A stretch of DNA of 64,000 nucleotides from Tanypteryx hageni (taxonomy: Eukaryota > Arthropoda > Insecta > Odonata > Petaluridae): positions 98,806,207-98,870,206 of the forward strand of contig CM054116.1 in assembly GCA_028673005.1 (NCBI GenBank). Reading direction: 5' to 3'. A program made the translations under genes and the position numbers. Below are positions 35,103 through 46,249 of this stretch, piece after piece (the first letter of the stretch is position 1; each line of letters begins with the position of its first letter). Below the pieces are notes generated by a model, which did not search any database, was not told the origin of the DNA, and was given only the letters and a program-made list of their open reading frames with translations.

Positions 35103-35175
35103 TATGAGAACGGAACGGGAACGGAATATGAAAGGGATGGAAATGGAATCGTAACGGGACGGGAACGGGATCCGT
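35103..35175 (+). repeat. Left part of GGGAACGGGAT-type minisatellite
   Basis: AACGGAACGGGAACGGAATA through GGGACGGGAACGGGATCC, of the same motif family as the main array beginning near 35300. A 120-bp non-repetitive insert (35176-35295) separates them. Confidence 0.7.
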
Positions 35176-35299
35176 TTATTTTGCTTTGTTTAATGTGGCA
35201 CATGACACCCAACGGCCGTATACGATGAACGTGTTAACAATAAAAACGACGAGCGCATACGAGCATACTCTCCGAAACGATAGAAATCCCTGTGACGAG

Positions 35300-35760
35300 T
35301 TAGGATGAGAACGGAACGGGATTAGAAAGTGATGGTAACGGGATGAGAACGGAATGTAGAGGCAATGGGAACGGAACGGAAATGGGAACGGGATGGGAAC
35401 GGGAATGGGAACGGGATGGGAACGGGATGGGAACGGGATGGGAACGGGATGGGAACGAGATGGGAACGGGATGGGAACGGGATGGGAACGGGAATGGAAC
35501 GGGATGGGAACGGGATGGGAACGGGATGGGACCGGGATGGGAACGGGATGGGAATGAGATGGGAATGGGATGGGAACGGATGTGAACTGATGTGAACGGG
35601 ATGGGAATGCAGTGGGAATGGGATGGGAAGGCAGCGGGATGTGAGCGGAATTAGAAAGAGATGGGAACATAACTGAAACGGGATGAAGGTGAAACGGGAG
35701 CAGGATTGGGATTGAGACGGGATGGGACCAGTATGGAACTAGAGTGGAAATGGCCTGAAG
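35300..35760 (+). repeat. 11-bp minisatellite GGGAACGGGAT with G-quadruplex pattern
   Basis: The core at about 35385-35580 is a near-perfect tandem of GGGAACGGGAT. The edges are degenerate (GGGAATGAGAT, GGAACTGATGT). Because 11 is not divisible by three, the array cycles through all frames with an 11-residue protein period (for example RSHPVPIPFPS on minus). This explains long but meaningless open frames on both strands. Every 20 bases satisfies GGG-AAC-GGG-AT-GGG-AAC-GGG. Confidence 0.95.
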
Positions 35761-35819
35761 CGGTACCGGAACTGGAATAAGGCGAGATTGAAACAGCACT
35801 GAAAAAGCCTCGAAGAAAA

Positions 35820-36390
35820 GATGGAGAGGGATGGACTTCGAGAGAAAAACAGAAAGAGAGAAAGAATAAGATTTCAAGTGGAACAGGATTGGAGATGGAT
35901 TTCGGTGGAACGGGAGTGGAAAGGGATAGGAATGAGAGTGAGTGTGGAATTGTTATGGCATTGCATGCAGAGGAATCTGGACTTGAAGGAGGAGGGAGTT
36001 TGTAGGGTAGGAGGAAATTAGGAATGCTAAGGAGGAAGAACGGAAGAGGAGGGAGGGCTCGGAGACGGAAAGGAAGCTGGGAAGAATAAAGAGGAAGGAC
36101 GTGAAGATAGTGGAGAGGCGGAGATTGGAGGAAGCGAGAGGAGAGAGGGAGAGAGAGGGGGAAAATGTGAAATGTGGAAAAGGGAATCGTAGGAGGAGGT
36201 TGGAGAAGAAAATGGAAATGGTTAGTTGTTAGGGATGGAGCGAGGGCTGCGTGGACCAAGAAAAAGCATTGAAAATGGGGCGGGTGAGGAGAGCAAACGT
36301 GGGAGAGAGGATGGATAGTTTGGTTGTTTGGAGAGGGAGAGAGAGAGAGTAGGGTGAGCGAGTGGAGAGAAATGAGAGAGAGGTATGGTT
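35820..36390 (+). repeat. Purine (GA-rich) tract
   Basis: GA-rich plus strand (GAGAGGGAGAGAGAGGGGG and similar) continuing from the 11-bp minisatellite. Frames across it are low-complexity. Confidence 0.8.
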
Positions 36391-36893
36391 GGCGCGAAGC
36401 AAAAATATATAACTTCGATATTCATGTTTGCAAATGATCCGTTGAAGGAGATGTAACATATGAAATCCATAACCGATACGAGGTCTCATTCAACCAAAGG
36501 ACTTTTCTCTTATTTCGATGATATTTACAAATCATCTATAGTGGTCACGGTTGAAGTTCTTTAAAAATAAAGTAGACATTATTCTGTCAAAATTGATACA
36601 AAAATGGAAGATAATGTAGCGATTGAAAGTGGTTTGTAAAGAAAGAATGAAAGAGATTGGTTTCAAGTTATTATTTAAACAAGCGCGCAGAACAAAAAGT
36701 AGAAATGTTGTGGATTGGAGAAATAAACTCCAGCAATACACCCCTAGATACTGGAACCGAATATAACACTGTGAATATATCGCATGAAATGAGCTAAGAG
36801 GTAATGTAAGGAGCGAAATGGCTTTACTCAGTTGTTAGACTGACATTTCGGAGAGAAACGGTAACGTTAAAATGACACATACCGGAGGTTTAG

Positions 36894-37289
36894 ATGTCTT
36901 TTCCGAGATCCATTAAGATACCGAGCAAGACGTGCTCTCACGCAGTAAGGAGAGAGGGGGCAAGAAACCAAACGTCCACGGAGGACGACAACAACAACAA
37001 TGAAGGAAGGCAGTCCAGAGACGGAGGAGACGTCTGGGGGAGAACGTCAGACGAAAGAGAGACCACGAATCCACTGGAAAGAAGCCTCAGCAAAAAATTG
37101 GAAGTTGACAATGAATCCGAAGCAGACCCGTCAAAGGATTCGAGTCTCTTAGTGGCAGAAGACGACGGTGAAAGGAGAAAAGTTTGCAAAAAAACATACG
37201 CCAGGAAAGATCCCCAAGCGACTTACTTTTATATTTGTGGCAAAAGTCCCACGAGAAGTTTAAAAGCTTGGTTGAAACCGGTAAATTAA
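36894..37289 (+). CDS. Candidate exon or small ORF, 131 codons, unknown function
   Basis: This is the only long open frame in the window that is neither repetitive nor derived from a recognised transposon. The predicted product is hydrophilic, rich in D, E, S, R and K. It has a short poly-Asn run (DDNNNNEG), an acidic middle (VDNESEADPSKD) and a basic C-terminal part (RRKVCKKTYARKD). No signal peptide, membrane segment or domain was recognised. Near the end, AACCG is followed by GTAAAT, which could be a splice donor that would remove the terminal VN and stop. The minus strand is also open for 83 codons, which weakens the case. It may be a chance frame. Confidence 0.25.
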   Translation: MSFPRSIKIPSKTCSHAVRREGARNQTSTEDDNNNNEGRQSRDGGDVWGRTSDERETTNPLERSLSKKLEVDNESEADPSKDSSLLVAEDDGERRKVCKKTYARKDPQATYFYICGKSPTRSLKAWLKPVN

Positions 37290-37299
37290 AAATATAAGA

Positions 37300-37375
37300 T
37301 GGACGCACGTACGCGGGGATGGACTCGAACACTCGACATGATGCGAAGAAGACTCACTTAACTGTCTGCGAACAT
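37300..37375 (-). repeat. tRNA-like sequence, possible SINE relic
   Basis: On the minus strand, TGTTCGCAGACAGTTAAGTG resembles a class II A box (TGGCCGAGTGGTTAAG). About 35 bases later GTGTTCGAGTCCATCC fits the B box GGTTCGANTCC. The acceptor stem does not close convincingly and no CCA-ready tRNA is evident. A SINE head or tRNA pseudogene is more likely than a functional gene. Confidence 0.35.
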
Positions 37376-37379
37376 ACTT

Positions 37380-40300
37380 CCACCGATGTCGTTTTAGAAG
37401 GAACGGAGAAAAGGGGAGTAGTTGTAAAATGCGCTTTTGTTCTTTCTGTTTTTTTGTGATAGGATTTTAATTCACACACATACACATGTACATCCGTGTG
37501 TGTAAGCGTGAGTGTATGCGAAAAGACTTCTCTTTAACGGTGCGCTTCCCAACAGAAGAGAAACCTTTAATTTTTGCCAATTACGGAATAGAATTGAATT
37601 GACGAGTTTACTTTGTTGAAATAAACTATCTAGTGTGAAAAAAGAGGAAATAATTATAGTTCAAATGCAAACCATTGGGCAATTTTAGTGGGCATCCAAT
37701 GATATGCAACTTGTATGAAAAAACTCTAGATGAAAAACAAAGAGATAAAAATAAAAATTCAAAACGAAGCGGACCGTGAATGCAAATACCAAAAAACACG
37801 ATTCGTGATATAAAAAAAGACTTTATTTATAAAAACCTTTCATTTTTCCAGGCGCCATATATTTTTTTAATCATTAAAATGTTTTTTTTTTACAGATAAC
37901 ATTTCGTTCACCTCTAACACATCGTGTTACGATGCAATACGCCCGATTTCTGTCAATAACATATGCACATATATTTTCAAACTCAAACATACGTATAAAC
38001 TCGTAAAAACGAGGGTTTATAGGTGTGATAAAATTTTTATTTTGCGCATATCAACGCTATCCATTACTTTTACACATTAAATATTCGGCCTTCGTTTCCA
38101 AGCAAGATTTTCGTTGCTCTATTTCTTCTATCTCTATCGCACAGCTTATTCGCGAAAGACTGTTGTTGTGGGTAGTCGCTCAGCCACTTCGTTAAGTTCT
38201 CTCTATCGGCCTGAAAAATATATGCCGAGAAACTTCCTTGAGTGGGGAGGCATAGAACTCGGGAGAACTTCTCAAGGAATCGTTTGATTTTATTTTCAGC
38301 TTAGAGATTCCAGTCGAGTGTCTCTCGTGCCGAGTGTTTCGTCGATTTGGTGGAATATCGTCGTGCCCTCTGCAGACTCCCACAAAAACTTTCCTTCAAA
38401 ACATTCTCCTCTCTCGCGACCTTACTTTAATTTTACGCGCGAACGGAAATGGCTCGATTGCTAAAAGGAAGCTGGATTTATATTCATTTCAATGTCATCC
38501 ACGTAAATAAAAACAAGTTTCTACAGAATGGCTGTGTATTACAGCATGAAGTACTTACAACCAAAAGACGTACTCTTTAGGTGACGAGTAATCGAGTTAG
38601 ATATTTTTCGTAATTTTCTAAGGGAAACACGGAACGATTTTTTACTTTGTTGAAATATGCTTAAACATATTTCATTTCATTTCGCGGATGTGAAAATCGG
38701 AATTAATCTCCCTTTAAAATGGATGATATTTCCTCTGAAGGTAATGGAGAGAATTCTCATTTCAGAGCGGCTGTTGTTTTTCCCGCAACAGCCGGTTAAA
38801 TAAAAAAGAAAGCACGTTTATATACAACGTTGACGTATTACTTTAACAAAATCATGAAGATTTAAAGTTGGCATATGAGCATTCATATTAGAAAAGATAC
38901 CCGGACGTTAGCGTTTATCAGGTTTTATTACGATTAATTTATATGAGTTTCTCCAACAAAGGAACATTATTTCATTGCATAGAAAATAATTTTTATTTGT
39001 GACACATTAAAAATTTCAATTTTAGTTCTGATACCTAAAATTATTCAAGGAAACCATAGACTCTTTCTCAGACATGTTAGTATTTTCCTACACAATAATT
39101 CAAGTACGTACACGAATCCATTAAATAAACTTATAAAAAATAAATATAAACTTATACGCATGATTTTGAGTCGATGTGAAAAATATGAAGGGAAATTTAC
39201 ATAAGATTCAAATCAAATTTTAATAGCATCTTAGTATTGTTTTACAACATACGTAAGACGGCATTTAAATATAAATACATACATAAATATTTAATTAATC
39301 TTAAAATTGATTGAGTTATAGACAATAAAACAACGAATACGATTTTTTAAAATTAATATATACCCACCTTTATTTTAACTTTAATTAAAAAGGGAAAACG
39401 TCCATAAAAATGGAAAATCTGTCTCCAAAACTCAAGGACCTAAGTCAATTAGATTCACCCATATTATTAAAAGGAGAGACACTGACTGACAAAGTGAAAT
39501 ATTAAGCATGTATAACGATATTATATTACTTTATGACCACATTTAACCCAAATCGTAGAGCATTCGGTTTATCATTGATCCAGGAGAAAATGCAAAATTA
39601 ATTCTGAAAATAAATTAAACAGTAACGATTACTGAGCATTAAATCAATTAGCAGAGATTCTATCTCTTGGGAGGACCTTTTAAATTCACTCAACTCCATT
39701 CTTCTTCCTTAAAGACAGTCCGCGATACGGACTTAATGTATCTTTTCTCGAAGTTAAACTGAATTTAATTATTCGGGAGAATTCAGGCATTTCGAAGAAC
39801 TAACGTAATTATCCCGAAAAGTTAGTAGGTCCCTAGAAGAATTACGGATGATTGAGGTTAAAACAGAAAAATTAACTCGTGCTTTTTTTCAAGAACAGCA
39901 TATTTCTCAAATTTCTTGAAAACGTAAACGGCATCAAGAGAGAAAGGAGAATCCTTGGAGGAATAGGGGATTTCAAATTTAAGAGCACCAAGTTCTAATA
40001 AGCCTCGGAATTTATTTGCTGAAGATGTGCGTCGAGACTTGGAAGTTAACAAAACTTTCCATAGACGAAACCGCTTTGTGGATATGTGCAAATGGCGTCT
40101 GCACGATACCAGCTCTACGCTCGCCCGACAATACGGTTGCTCGAGAAAGCTAGCTCGAAAAGGTTTTTCCCAACATGTTACGTCAGAACGGTCATCTAAA
40201 TAAAAACTCGAGCGTGTTTTGTCTTTCAGAAAGCTTATTTTCTTGAATCGCAGATTGTGCTCTGAGTCTTGCAGCTCATTATTTTTGTTCCTCCCCGAGG

Positions 40301-40860
40301 CTTAACAAACAAATTACAATAATTACAGAGTCAAAAAAGCACCCTCTACAAAATTTGCTCAGTCGCAAAAGCACATCCACCGGTAAATAAAAAATTATAG
40401 TAAATAATTTTATACGCGTCCCAAAACATTTTTATGTGTTACTACATTAAGTGTTATTCGCCAAAAGTTTGTTCGAATAAATTTACAAATTAAGATGGTC
40501 TCTGTGCTTTGGTAAATATTACGTAAATATTAATATCGCTCGCATGTGTGTGGCATCACATAAATTTTCGTTTATTAGTTACACTAATACATGCAAACAA
40601 TAATATTAAATAATAATAACAACTCAAAATTATTAGTTTCGATAAAACGACGCTTGAAATTTTGAAGAATTATTAAAACCCAATGAGCAATTTTAATGAA
40701 ATAATGAGTTATATGGACTCTGCTGGAGGAAATAGTAGGTTTCATTTAAACAAGAATGAGGCATGGAAATTATTTTGGTGGGTCTGATTAGAACATACAT
40801 TTTTTTTGTTTTTACATGATTCATACTTCATCTCTCTATCTCTAAATTCGTGTGTGTATG
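37380..40860. other. AT-rich non-coding DNA
   Basis: About 3.5 kb with no recognisable gene, transposon or tandem repeat. Slightly more CpG-containing unique sequence occurs at 38080-38470 and 40080-40220. Open frames do not exceed about 80 codons. Confidence 0.5.
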
Positions 40861-40863
40861 TAT

Positions 40864-40870
<7 letters not shown>

Positions 40871-40927
<57 letters not shown>
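40871..40927. repeat. (AT)n microsatellite
   Basis: TGTGTATATATA leads into a TA run of about 55 bases. Confidence 0.95.
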
Positions 40928-40929
<2 letters not shown>

Positions 40930-40949
40930 GTGCTTGCGGAAGACGAAAG

Positions 40950-41075
40950 GTAAAGGGGGTAATGGATGGCAACAAGTTGTTGGGATAGGGAAGCCCAGTG
41001 AGCAAATGAGCACTCACCAATGAGATGGTTTCAAGTTGGCGAGCTACTGAGAGTGTCGAAGTGACACACGTAAAA
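40950..41075 (+). repeat. Dispersed repeat, copy 2
   Basis: Homologous to 9943-10040 through GGCAACAAG, GAAGCCCAGTG, CAAGTTGGCGAGCTACTG, GTCGAAGTGACACACGTAAAA. This copy has extra bases in the middle. It follows an (AT)n tract and lies about 120 bases before an RTE-like LINE copy. Confidence 0.7.
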
Positions 41076-41194
41076 CACAAAAAAACAACAACACGGGAAC
41101 TTTCGCAGGTGATCCTTTCGTCAACACAGGAGAGAGACAACTATAAATATATATTCCCCAATGGTCTCTTTAAAGAAGAAGCCAAAGGCAATGA

Positions 41195-42404
41195 AGTGTA
41201 AGTGTCACACACTTCGAAGATCATCACGAGGATTCTTAATAAAAGGCTGGAGAAAAAGGTAGAAGAAATGCTAGGGAAAGATCAATTCGGTTTCAGAAAA
41301 GGACGAGGAGCTAGAGATGCTGTAGTTAGAATCATATCAGAAGGGGCAATAGAGTACGGTCAAGATATCTGCGCATGTTTCGTAGACTGGCAGAAGGCCT
41401 TTGATAGAATAAATTGGGTAATGTTGATGAAGGTATTAAAGGATATAGATGTAGACTGAAGACAGGAGACTGATCAGGAATCTATACGTGAATCAAGGTG
41501 TAAAGGTCAGGTTGGAGAATGCGGACACCTGCGGAGTAAATATCGGGAGAGGAGTAAGACAAGGCTGCTGCCTATCGCCGACCCTATTCTATATATATGG
41601 AGAAAGTCTAATGTAAGAAGCGTTAGAAGGCACAGGAGATTTCAAAATTGGAGGAAGGATTATAAGAACAGTAAAATACGCAGATGATCAAGTACTTCTA
41701 GCAAGAAAGGAAGAGGAACTCCAGAAAATGATAAATAGTAATAACAGGTAGAAAATACGATATGGAAATAAATACAGAAAAATCCAAGGTCATTCGAATA
41801 TCGGGCAAAGGAGAGAATCTGAATATAAATATTGGAGGAAAGCCTTTAGAACAAGTTTCAGACTATAAATACCTTGGAAGCATCATAACAAGAGAAGCAA
41901 AATGCAAAAGCGGCTTTCAAAAGAAAGAAACACCTACTTACGGGGAATATAAGGGAAGATATTCGCAAGAAGTTCATAAATGCATGGAGTAGAGCTTTGT
42001 ACGGGGCGGAAACATGGACGCTAAGGAAAAATGACATCAAGTACTTGGAAAGCTTTGAAATGTGGACTTGGAGGAGAATTCTGGGGATAAAATGGAAGGA
42101 TAGGATGAAAAACGATGAAGTGCTACGAAAAGTAGAAGAGAAGCGTATGATTATACAGACTATTTGAAAGAGGAAGGCAAACTGGGCTGGACATTACCTG
42201 AGGAGAGAGAGTATGATTAAAGATGTGCTAGAAGGAAAACTAGATGGAAACTGGGGAAGAGGTTGGAAAATATTTCAGCTGATCGACGATTTGAAAGGGA
42301 AAGAGAATTATCAAGATATGAAGAGGAAAGCGGAAAATAGGAGTATATGGAGAACCAGGTTTAATCATGAATAATCACGGACCTGTCTACAGACAGACTA
42401 CCTA

Positions 42405-42406
<2 letters not shown>
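41195..42406 (+). pseudogene. RTE-like LINE reverse transcriptase, broken copy
   Basis: Collinear with the 60.9-62.2 kb copy: it begins in the first reverse-transcriptase block (ACACTTCGAAGATCATCACG) and ends with the 3' UTR stem-loop CTGTC-TACA-GACAG and an (AT)n tail. Lesions include a 2-base deletion near 41457 (stop), CAA to TAA at about 41611, a 5-base deletion near 41743, and a deletion of about 30 bases near 41903. A further nonsense codon lies near 42165. The YADD motif (AAATACGCAGATGATC, about 41677) is still readable. 5'-truncated, non-functional. Confidence 0.92.

Positions 42407-42457
<51 letters not shown>
42407..42457. repeat. (AT)n tail of the LINE copy
   Basis: A TA dinucleotide run immediately after CTACCTATGA of the LINE 3' end. 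The same arrangement is seen at 62188. Confidence 0.9.
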
Positions 42458-42460
<3 letters not shown>

Positions 42461-42479
42461 GAATAATAATAATAAACTG

Positions 42480-44280
42480 ATGGTGACTATAAGATATAAT
42501 GGTTTATCGGATAAATGGTTTGAAGGTTGCGATGACGCATTTGGTAGCGTGAGCATTGCTTATCGGGCTTTTTTCGCACCAAAAGGCGCCTTAATTGGCG
42601 GCGATAAGGCCTTTTTTATATTGGGAAATAATTCGATCGGGGTATACCTCTCCAAATGTCTACTTTTATCACCCACTTGGCGAGTGTCGGCGGACGTCAA
42701 TGGCGTTCGAGATTTTGAAATTCGTGCCTCTTAAGAACGCGTTGGGGGTTATCCAATCCAACGCATGAATGACAAGCGAAAGACGAAACTCTAATCCTAA
42801 AGTCGTTAAGCTGTATTTGCCGCATCCCGCCGTCTCCATTTCAAGGTGCCGGTCTTTATCTCTTATTGTGAGACAAAGGCATCGAAAGCAGCGCCGCCGC
42901 CATCAAACGACAACCTTTGTCTTCTTTTAATTAGTTTTCCGATTTTCGAGTCGTCGAGCGGAATACGGGTTTGCTCGAATTCGAAAACAAAGCCTTTTTG
43001 TTTTTTCGTTCGTGACTTTTCATTCAGTTCACCTGATATTTTTTAAATTTACGACGAACCGACGTACTTTCGCAGAAAATTTGAGGTCTCTGAATAAAAT
43101 ATTTTTATCGCGAAGAAGCGTTCTTACAGTAGGAGGTAAACATCGACCCGAATGATTGACAGATATAAGATTCTACTTAAGATGATTAATGCCTCTACAA
43201 CTCAAAAGAGAAATATCGGGATCGCCTCATTCAGTAACCCTTTCAGCCACCATGGACGTTTGGTAAAAGACTTGCTGCAGTATTAAAAATTAAATTGCAA
43301 TAAAAACATTTATTACCCCAACAAAATTCATTGCTGAAAGGGTCACGCAATAAGTATAGCCAAGAGCCATTATAAAAGTCAGGAAAGCCAGATACCCATT
43401 TCGACAAAAATAACCACTGATGACGGCTGCTTTGAAGCAAAAGCCTGCTTTTCGTACAATTTTTATGGCATTGGAAATTCCCATCGTGTCAATTCAATGT
43501 CTTTATAGATAAAGAACGAGGTTTCAAATACACTCAATCAAAAACTGCGCAATGAATACAGAAAAATAAAAATCGAGCTCCATCTTTGCTGTCAATTCCG
43601 CGTTTATTGTACTCAAGGGAGAAAATTCTTCGTCGTTGCATTGACTCGAGAATTCATTCCTGATGAATTCCACGTTGATGTAAAAACGTCACATTTTTAA
43701 GCATCTCTCTCGCGCGAAAAGTTTTCAAAAGTGTATTTTTATCCCGCATCGTTAATTGATTTTTTGTAACGGTAGCGTAAGCCACGAAGCTGGCAAGGCT
43801 CTTTAGTTGGGAACAGCTGGGAATTTCGGAGCCGAGGGGTTTTTGGCGACAGGGTTTCTGGAGGAGAAGAGGCTTTTCGTCGGAATCGCCCTCCGGCTGA
43901 GGAATTGTGAAAAGAAATGGAAAACTTAACCATCTCCTTCGGATCCCCCTTTTTCGGCCTGGGAATTGCAAGGAGTCGTTCTCCCCTCCAAGGCGACGGG
44001 GACCGAGAGACGGATTCCCGAGGCGACGCGGAAAACTCTTTTCGCCAACATAACCTGCACAAAGTTAAAACGGATTTGAGAGGTGGCGGTGGCGCGGATG
44101 AGCTGAAATAATTAGCGAGGCAACGAATGGACGAGAACGATCCGTGTATTACGCGAGTTAGGGTTCTTCTTTTTCCCGGGGTGTCCCTAACAAGAGCTCT
44201 AGGGGTTTTTTGACATTTCAGTTACGAAAGTAGAAAGGATAAGGGCATGTTAGGGTAGAAAGTTAGGAAAAGTGGCAGCT
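42480..44280. other. Unique non-coding block, candidate regulatory DNA
   Basis: Balanced, CpG-containing unique sequence with TTAATT and GATAA strings (for example 42590-42620). Frames of up to about 107 codons overlap on both strands at 43650-44110, without motifs. No exon was recognised. Confidence 0.35.
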
Positions 44281-44284
44281 TATA

Positions 44285-45560
44285 TGTGTGTGGGTGCGTT
44301 TGTGAGTTGGCGGGTGAGTGGAAGGAGGAAAGAGACAACAATAGGTCAGAGAGTATGAGAGAGGAAAAAGGGAAAGAGAAAGCGGCTGAACGTGAGACGC
44401 GAAGAGAGGAAAAAAGTGCGGGTGGAGAAGGGGCCAGATGCGCCATAAAGCCAAGAGAGAGGGCGAGAATGACTGCGAAGAGATTAGGGAAAGAGAGGAA
44501 AGAGAGAAAGAAAGAGGAAAGACGCGAAAGAGAGGAAAGATGGAAAGAAAGAAAAAACAGATAAAACACTTTATTGAGGCACAGATCGTCCCTTTTAATA
44601 CTCGAAGGAAGAGACACGAGAGACGTAAAAGTACAGAGGGATTTGAAATAGATAGAGAGAGAGAAAGAAAGAATGAAACCGTATTTATGATGAAAGAGGA
44701 TGAAATTGTCTCTTAGAACTTTAAGGGAGGAGGAATATTTTTAAAAAAGAATGGAAGCAAGGAATAGTACAATAAAAACAAATGAACGAGAAAATAAATA
44801 CCAGGAGAGAGGAAGAATAAGAGGGAACGATATAAGAAGAAAGAGAACAATAGAGATTCAGAATAAGAAAAATAGAGAATGAGAGAGGATGGGATATAAA
44901 AAGAGCGATAGAAAAAGGAGATAACAAATAACAGAAGAGAGGAGGAATGAGAGAAAAAGAGAGAGGGAGAAAAGAGAGATAGAGGCTAAGAAAGAGAGAA
45001 ATAGATGAATGATAGAGTAAGGGATATAAAAGGGGCGATAGAAAAACGGAGAAATAAACAGAAAAAAGGAGAGAACAGATAACAGGGGAGATGAATAATG
45101 AGATTGAGACGGAGAATTAGAGCAAAAGTGATTGAGAAAAAATGAGAAAGAGATAAAGACTGAAAGAGAAAAGAGAACGACAGCAGAAGGGAAAGTGACA
45201 GAAAAAAGAGGGTAGAGAAAAAGACAAAACGATAAAAGGAAATCGAGAAAAATAAAGAAAACCAAGGAGAAAGAGGGAAAAAATAGGAAACAAAAGAAAA
45301 CAAAACACGGAGATAAGAGTATGCTGGTTAGGAGATACAGAGAAGGATCCGAAGCGGACCGAATGCGAGAGAAAGAGATGGGAAGGAGTGAGCGTGGAAG
45401 GGCGCGGTTGTGGCAATGCAGAGAGGCAGAGAAGTGAGGCGGGAAGAGAGGTTCGGGCGGATAGACGAGGAAGGAGGAAAACGGAGGCGCGAGATGAAAA
45501 GAGAGGTGGGGAGGTTTGGGATTCGGGTTGCGGGGAGGGTGGGGGGGGGGGCGAGAGTGG
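44285..45560 (+). repeat. Purine (GA/GAA-rich) tract, ~1.3 kb
   Basis: Mostly purine on plus, more A-rich than other tracts (AAAGAGAGAAAGAAAGAGG). The minus frame of 322 codons starting in CpG-rich sequence at 45826 is a low-complexity S/L/F shadow. A LINE 3' end lies inside at about 44555-44610. Confidence 0.85.
44555..44610 (-). mobile_element. Probable CR1-like LINE 3' end within GA tract
   Basis: On minus: GGGACGATCTGTGCCTC, AATAAAG, TGTTTTATCTG, then a pyrimidine run. The order AATAAAG, about 9 bases, TATCTG, pyrimidine tract matches the better-preserved ends at 16532, 28476 and 47755. Too short and diverged for certainty. Confidence 0.5.
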
Positions 45561-45659
45561 CGTGCCTTTAAGGATGCGGCTAATGAGCGACCGCGTGGCG
45601 AGTACCTCCTCCCCGTCGTCCTCTTGCCCTTCAGCTGACACCACCACCGCATCTTAGCC

Positions 45660-46245
45660 ATCTTAACGCCTCCACTCCAAAACCCAACCCATTTCACCGC
45701 ATTTTCTCCCTCGTTACTTCTCTCTACGCACTTCCATATCCTTTTCATTCTGCTCCAGCTCGCTGATTTTTCTGTCACTCCTCTGCATCTCTGTACTTGC
45801 CACATACGCGACCGTCTCTCACCCACTTCCGTCTCTCACTTTCTCCTTTTCCCTCCCGCTTTTTTACCCTTCCCTCTTCTTCCCACTTTATTGACCTTTT
45901 TCTCCTGCTACGGCCCTTTCTCTCCACTCTCTTCCATTCCTCCTTCCTACCTCTCTGTATTTATTTTCTCCCTTTATCTCTCCCCGCTCCATCCATATAC
46001 TCTTCCTCCATTTCTACCTCTCTTTCTTCCATTTTTTCCTTCCTCTTTGTCTCCCTTTCCCTCCATCTCTCACTCTCTCCATTTCCACCTCTTTCTTTCT
46101 CTCATCTCTCCTAATCTTTATCTTTTCCTCTCTAAAATTTTCCTTTTTCTACAACTCTCCCTGTCTCTTACTCTTCAACTCCATTTCTCCCCATCTCTTC
46201 CTCTCCTTTTCTCTTTATCTCTCTCTTTAACTCTGATCTAGCTTC
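45660..46245 (+). repeat. Pyrimidine (TC-rich) tract, 5' of the LINE
   Basis: C/T-rich plus strand. It follows the purine tract after about 100 bases of CpG-rich unique sequence and continues after the LINE at 47780. Confidence 0.85.
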
Positions 46246-46249
46246 TCTC

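Noticed and set aside
35176..35877. 233-codon minus-strand frame with HPVPIPFPSRS repeats
   Set aside because: Translation of the 11-bp array, which stays open in all frames with an 11-residue period. No independent protein evidence.
44858..45826. 322-codon minus-strand frame rich in S, L and F
   Set aside because: Mostly the complement of the GA tract. The N-terminal part is ordinary CpG-containing sequence without a domain, and composition explains the length.
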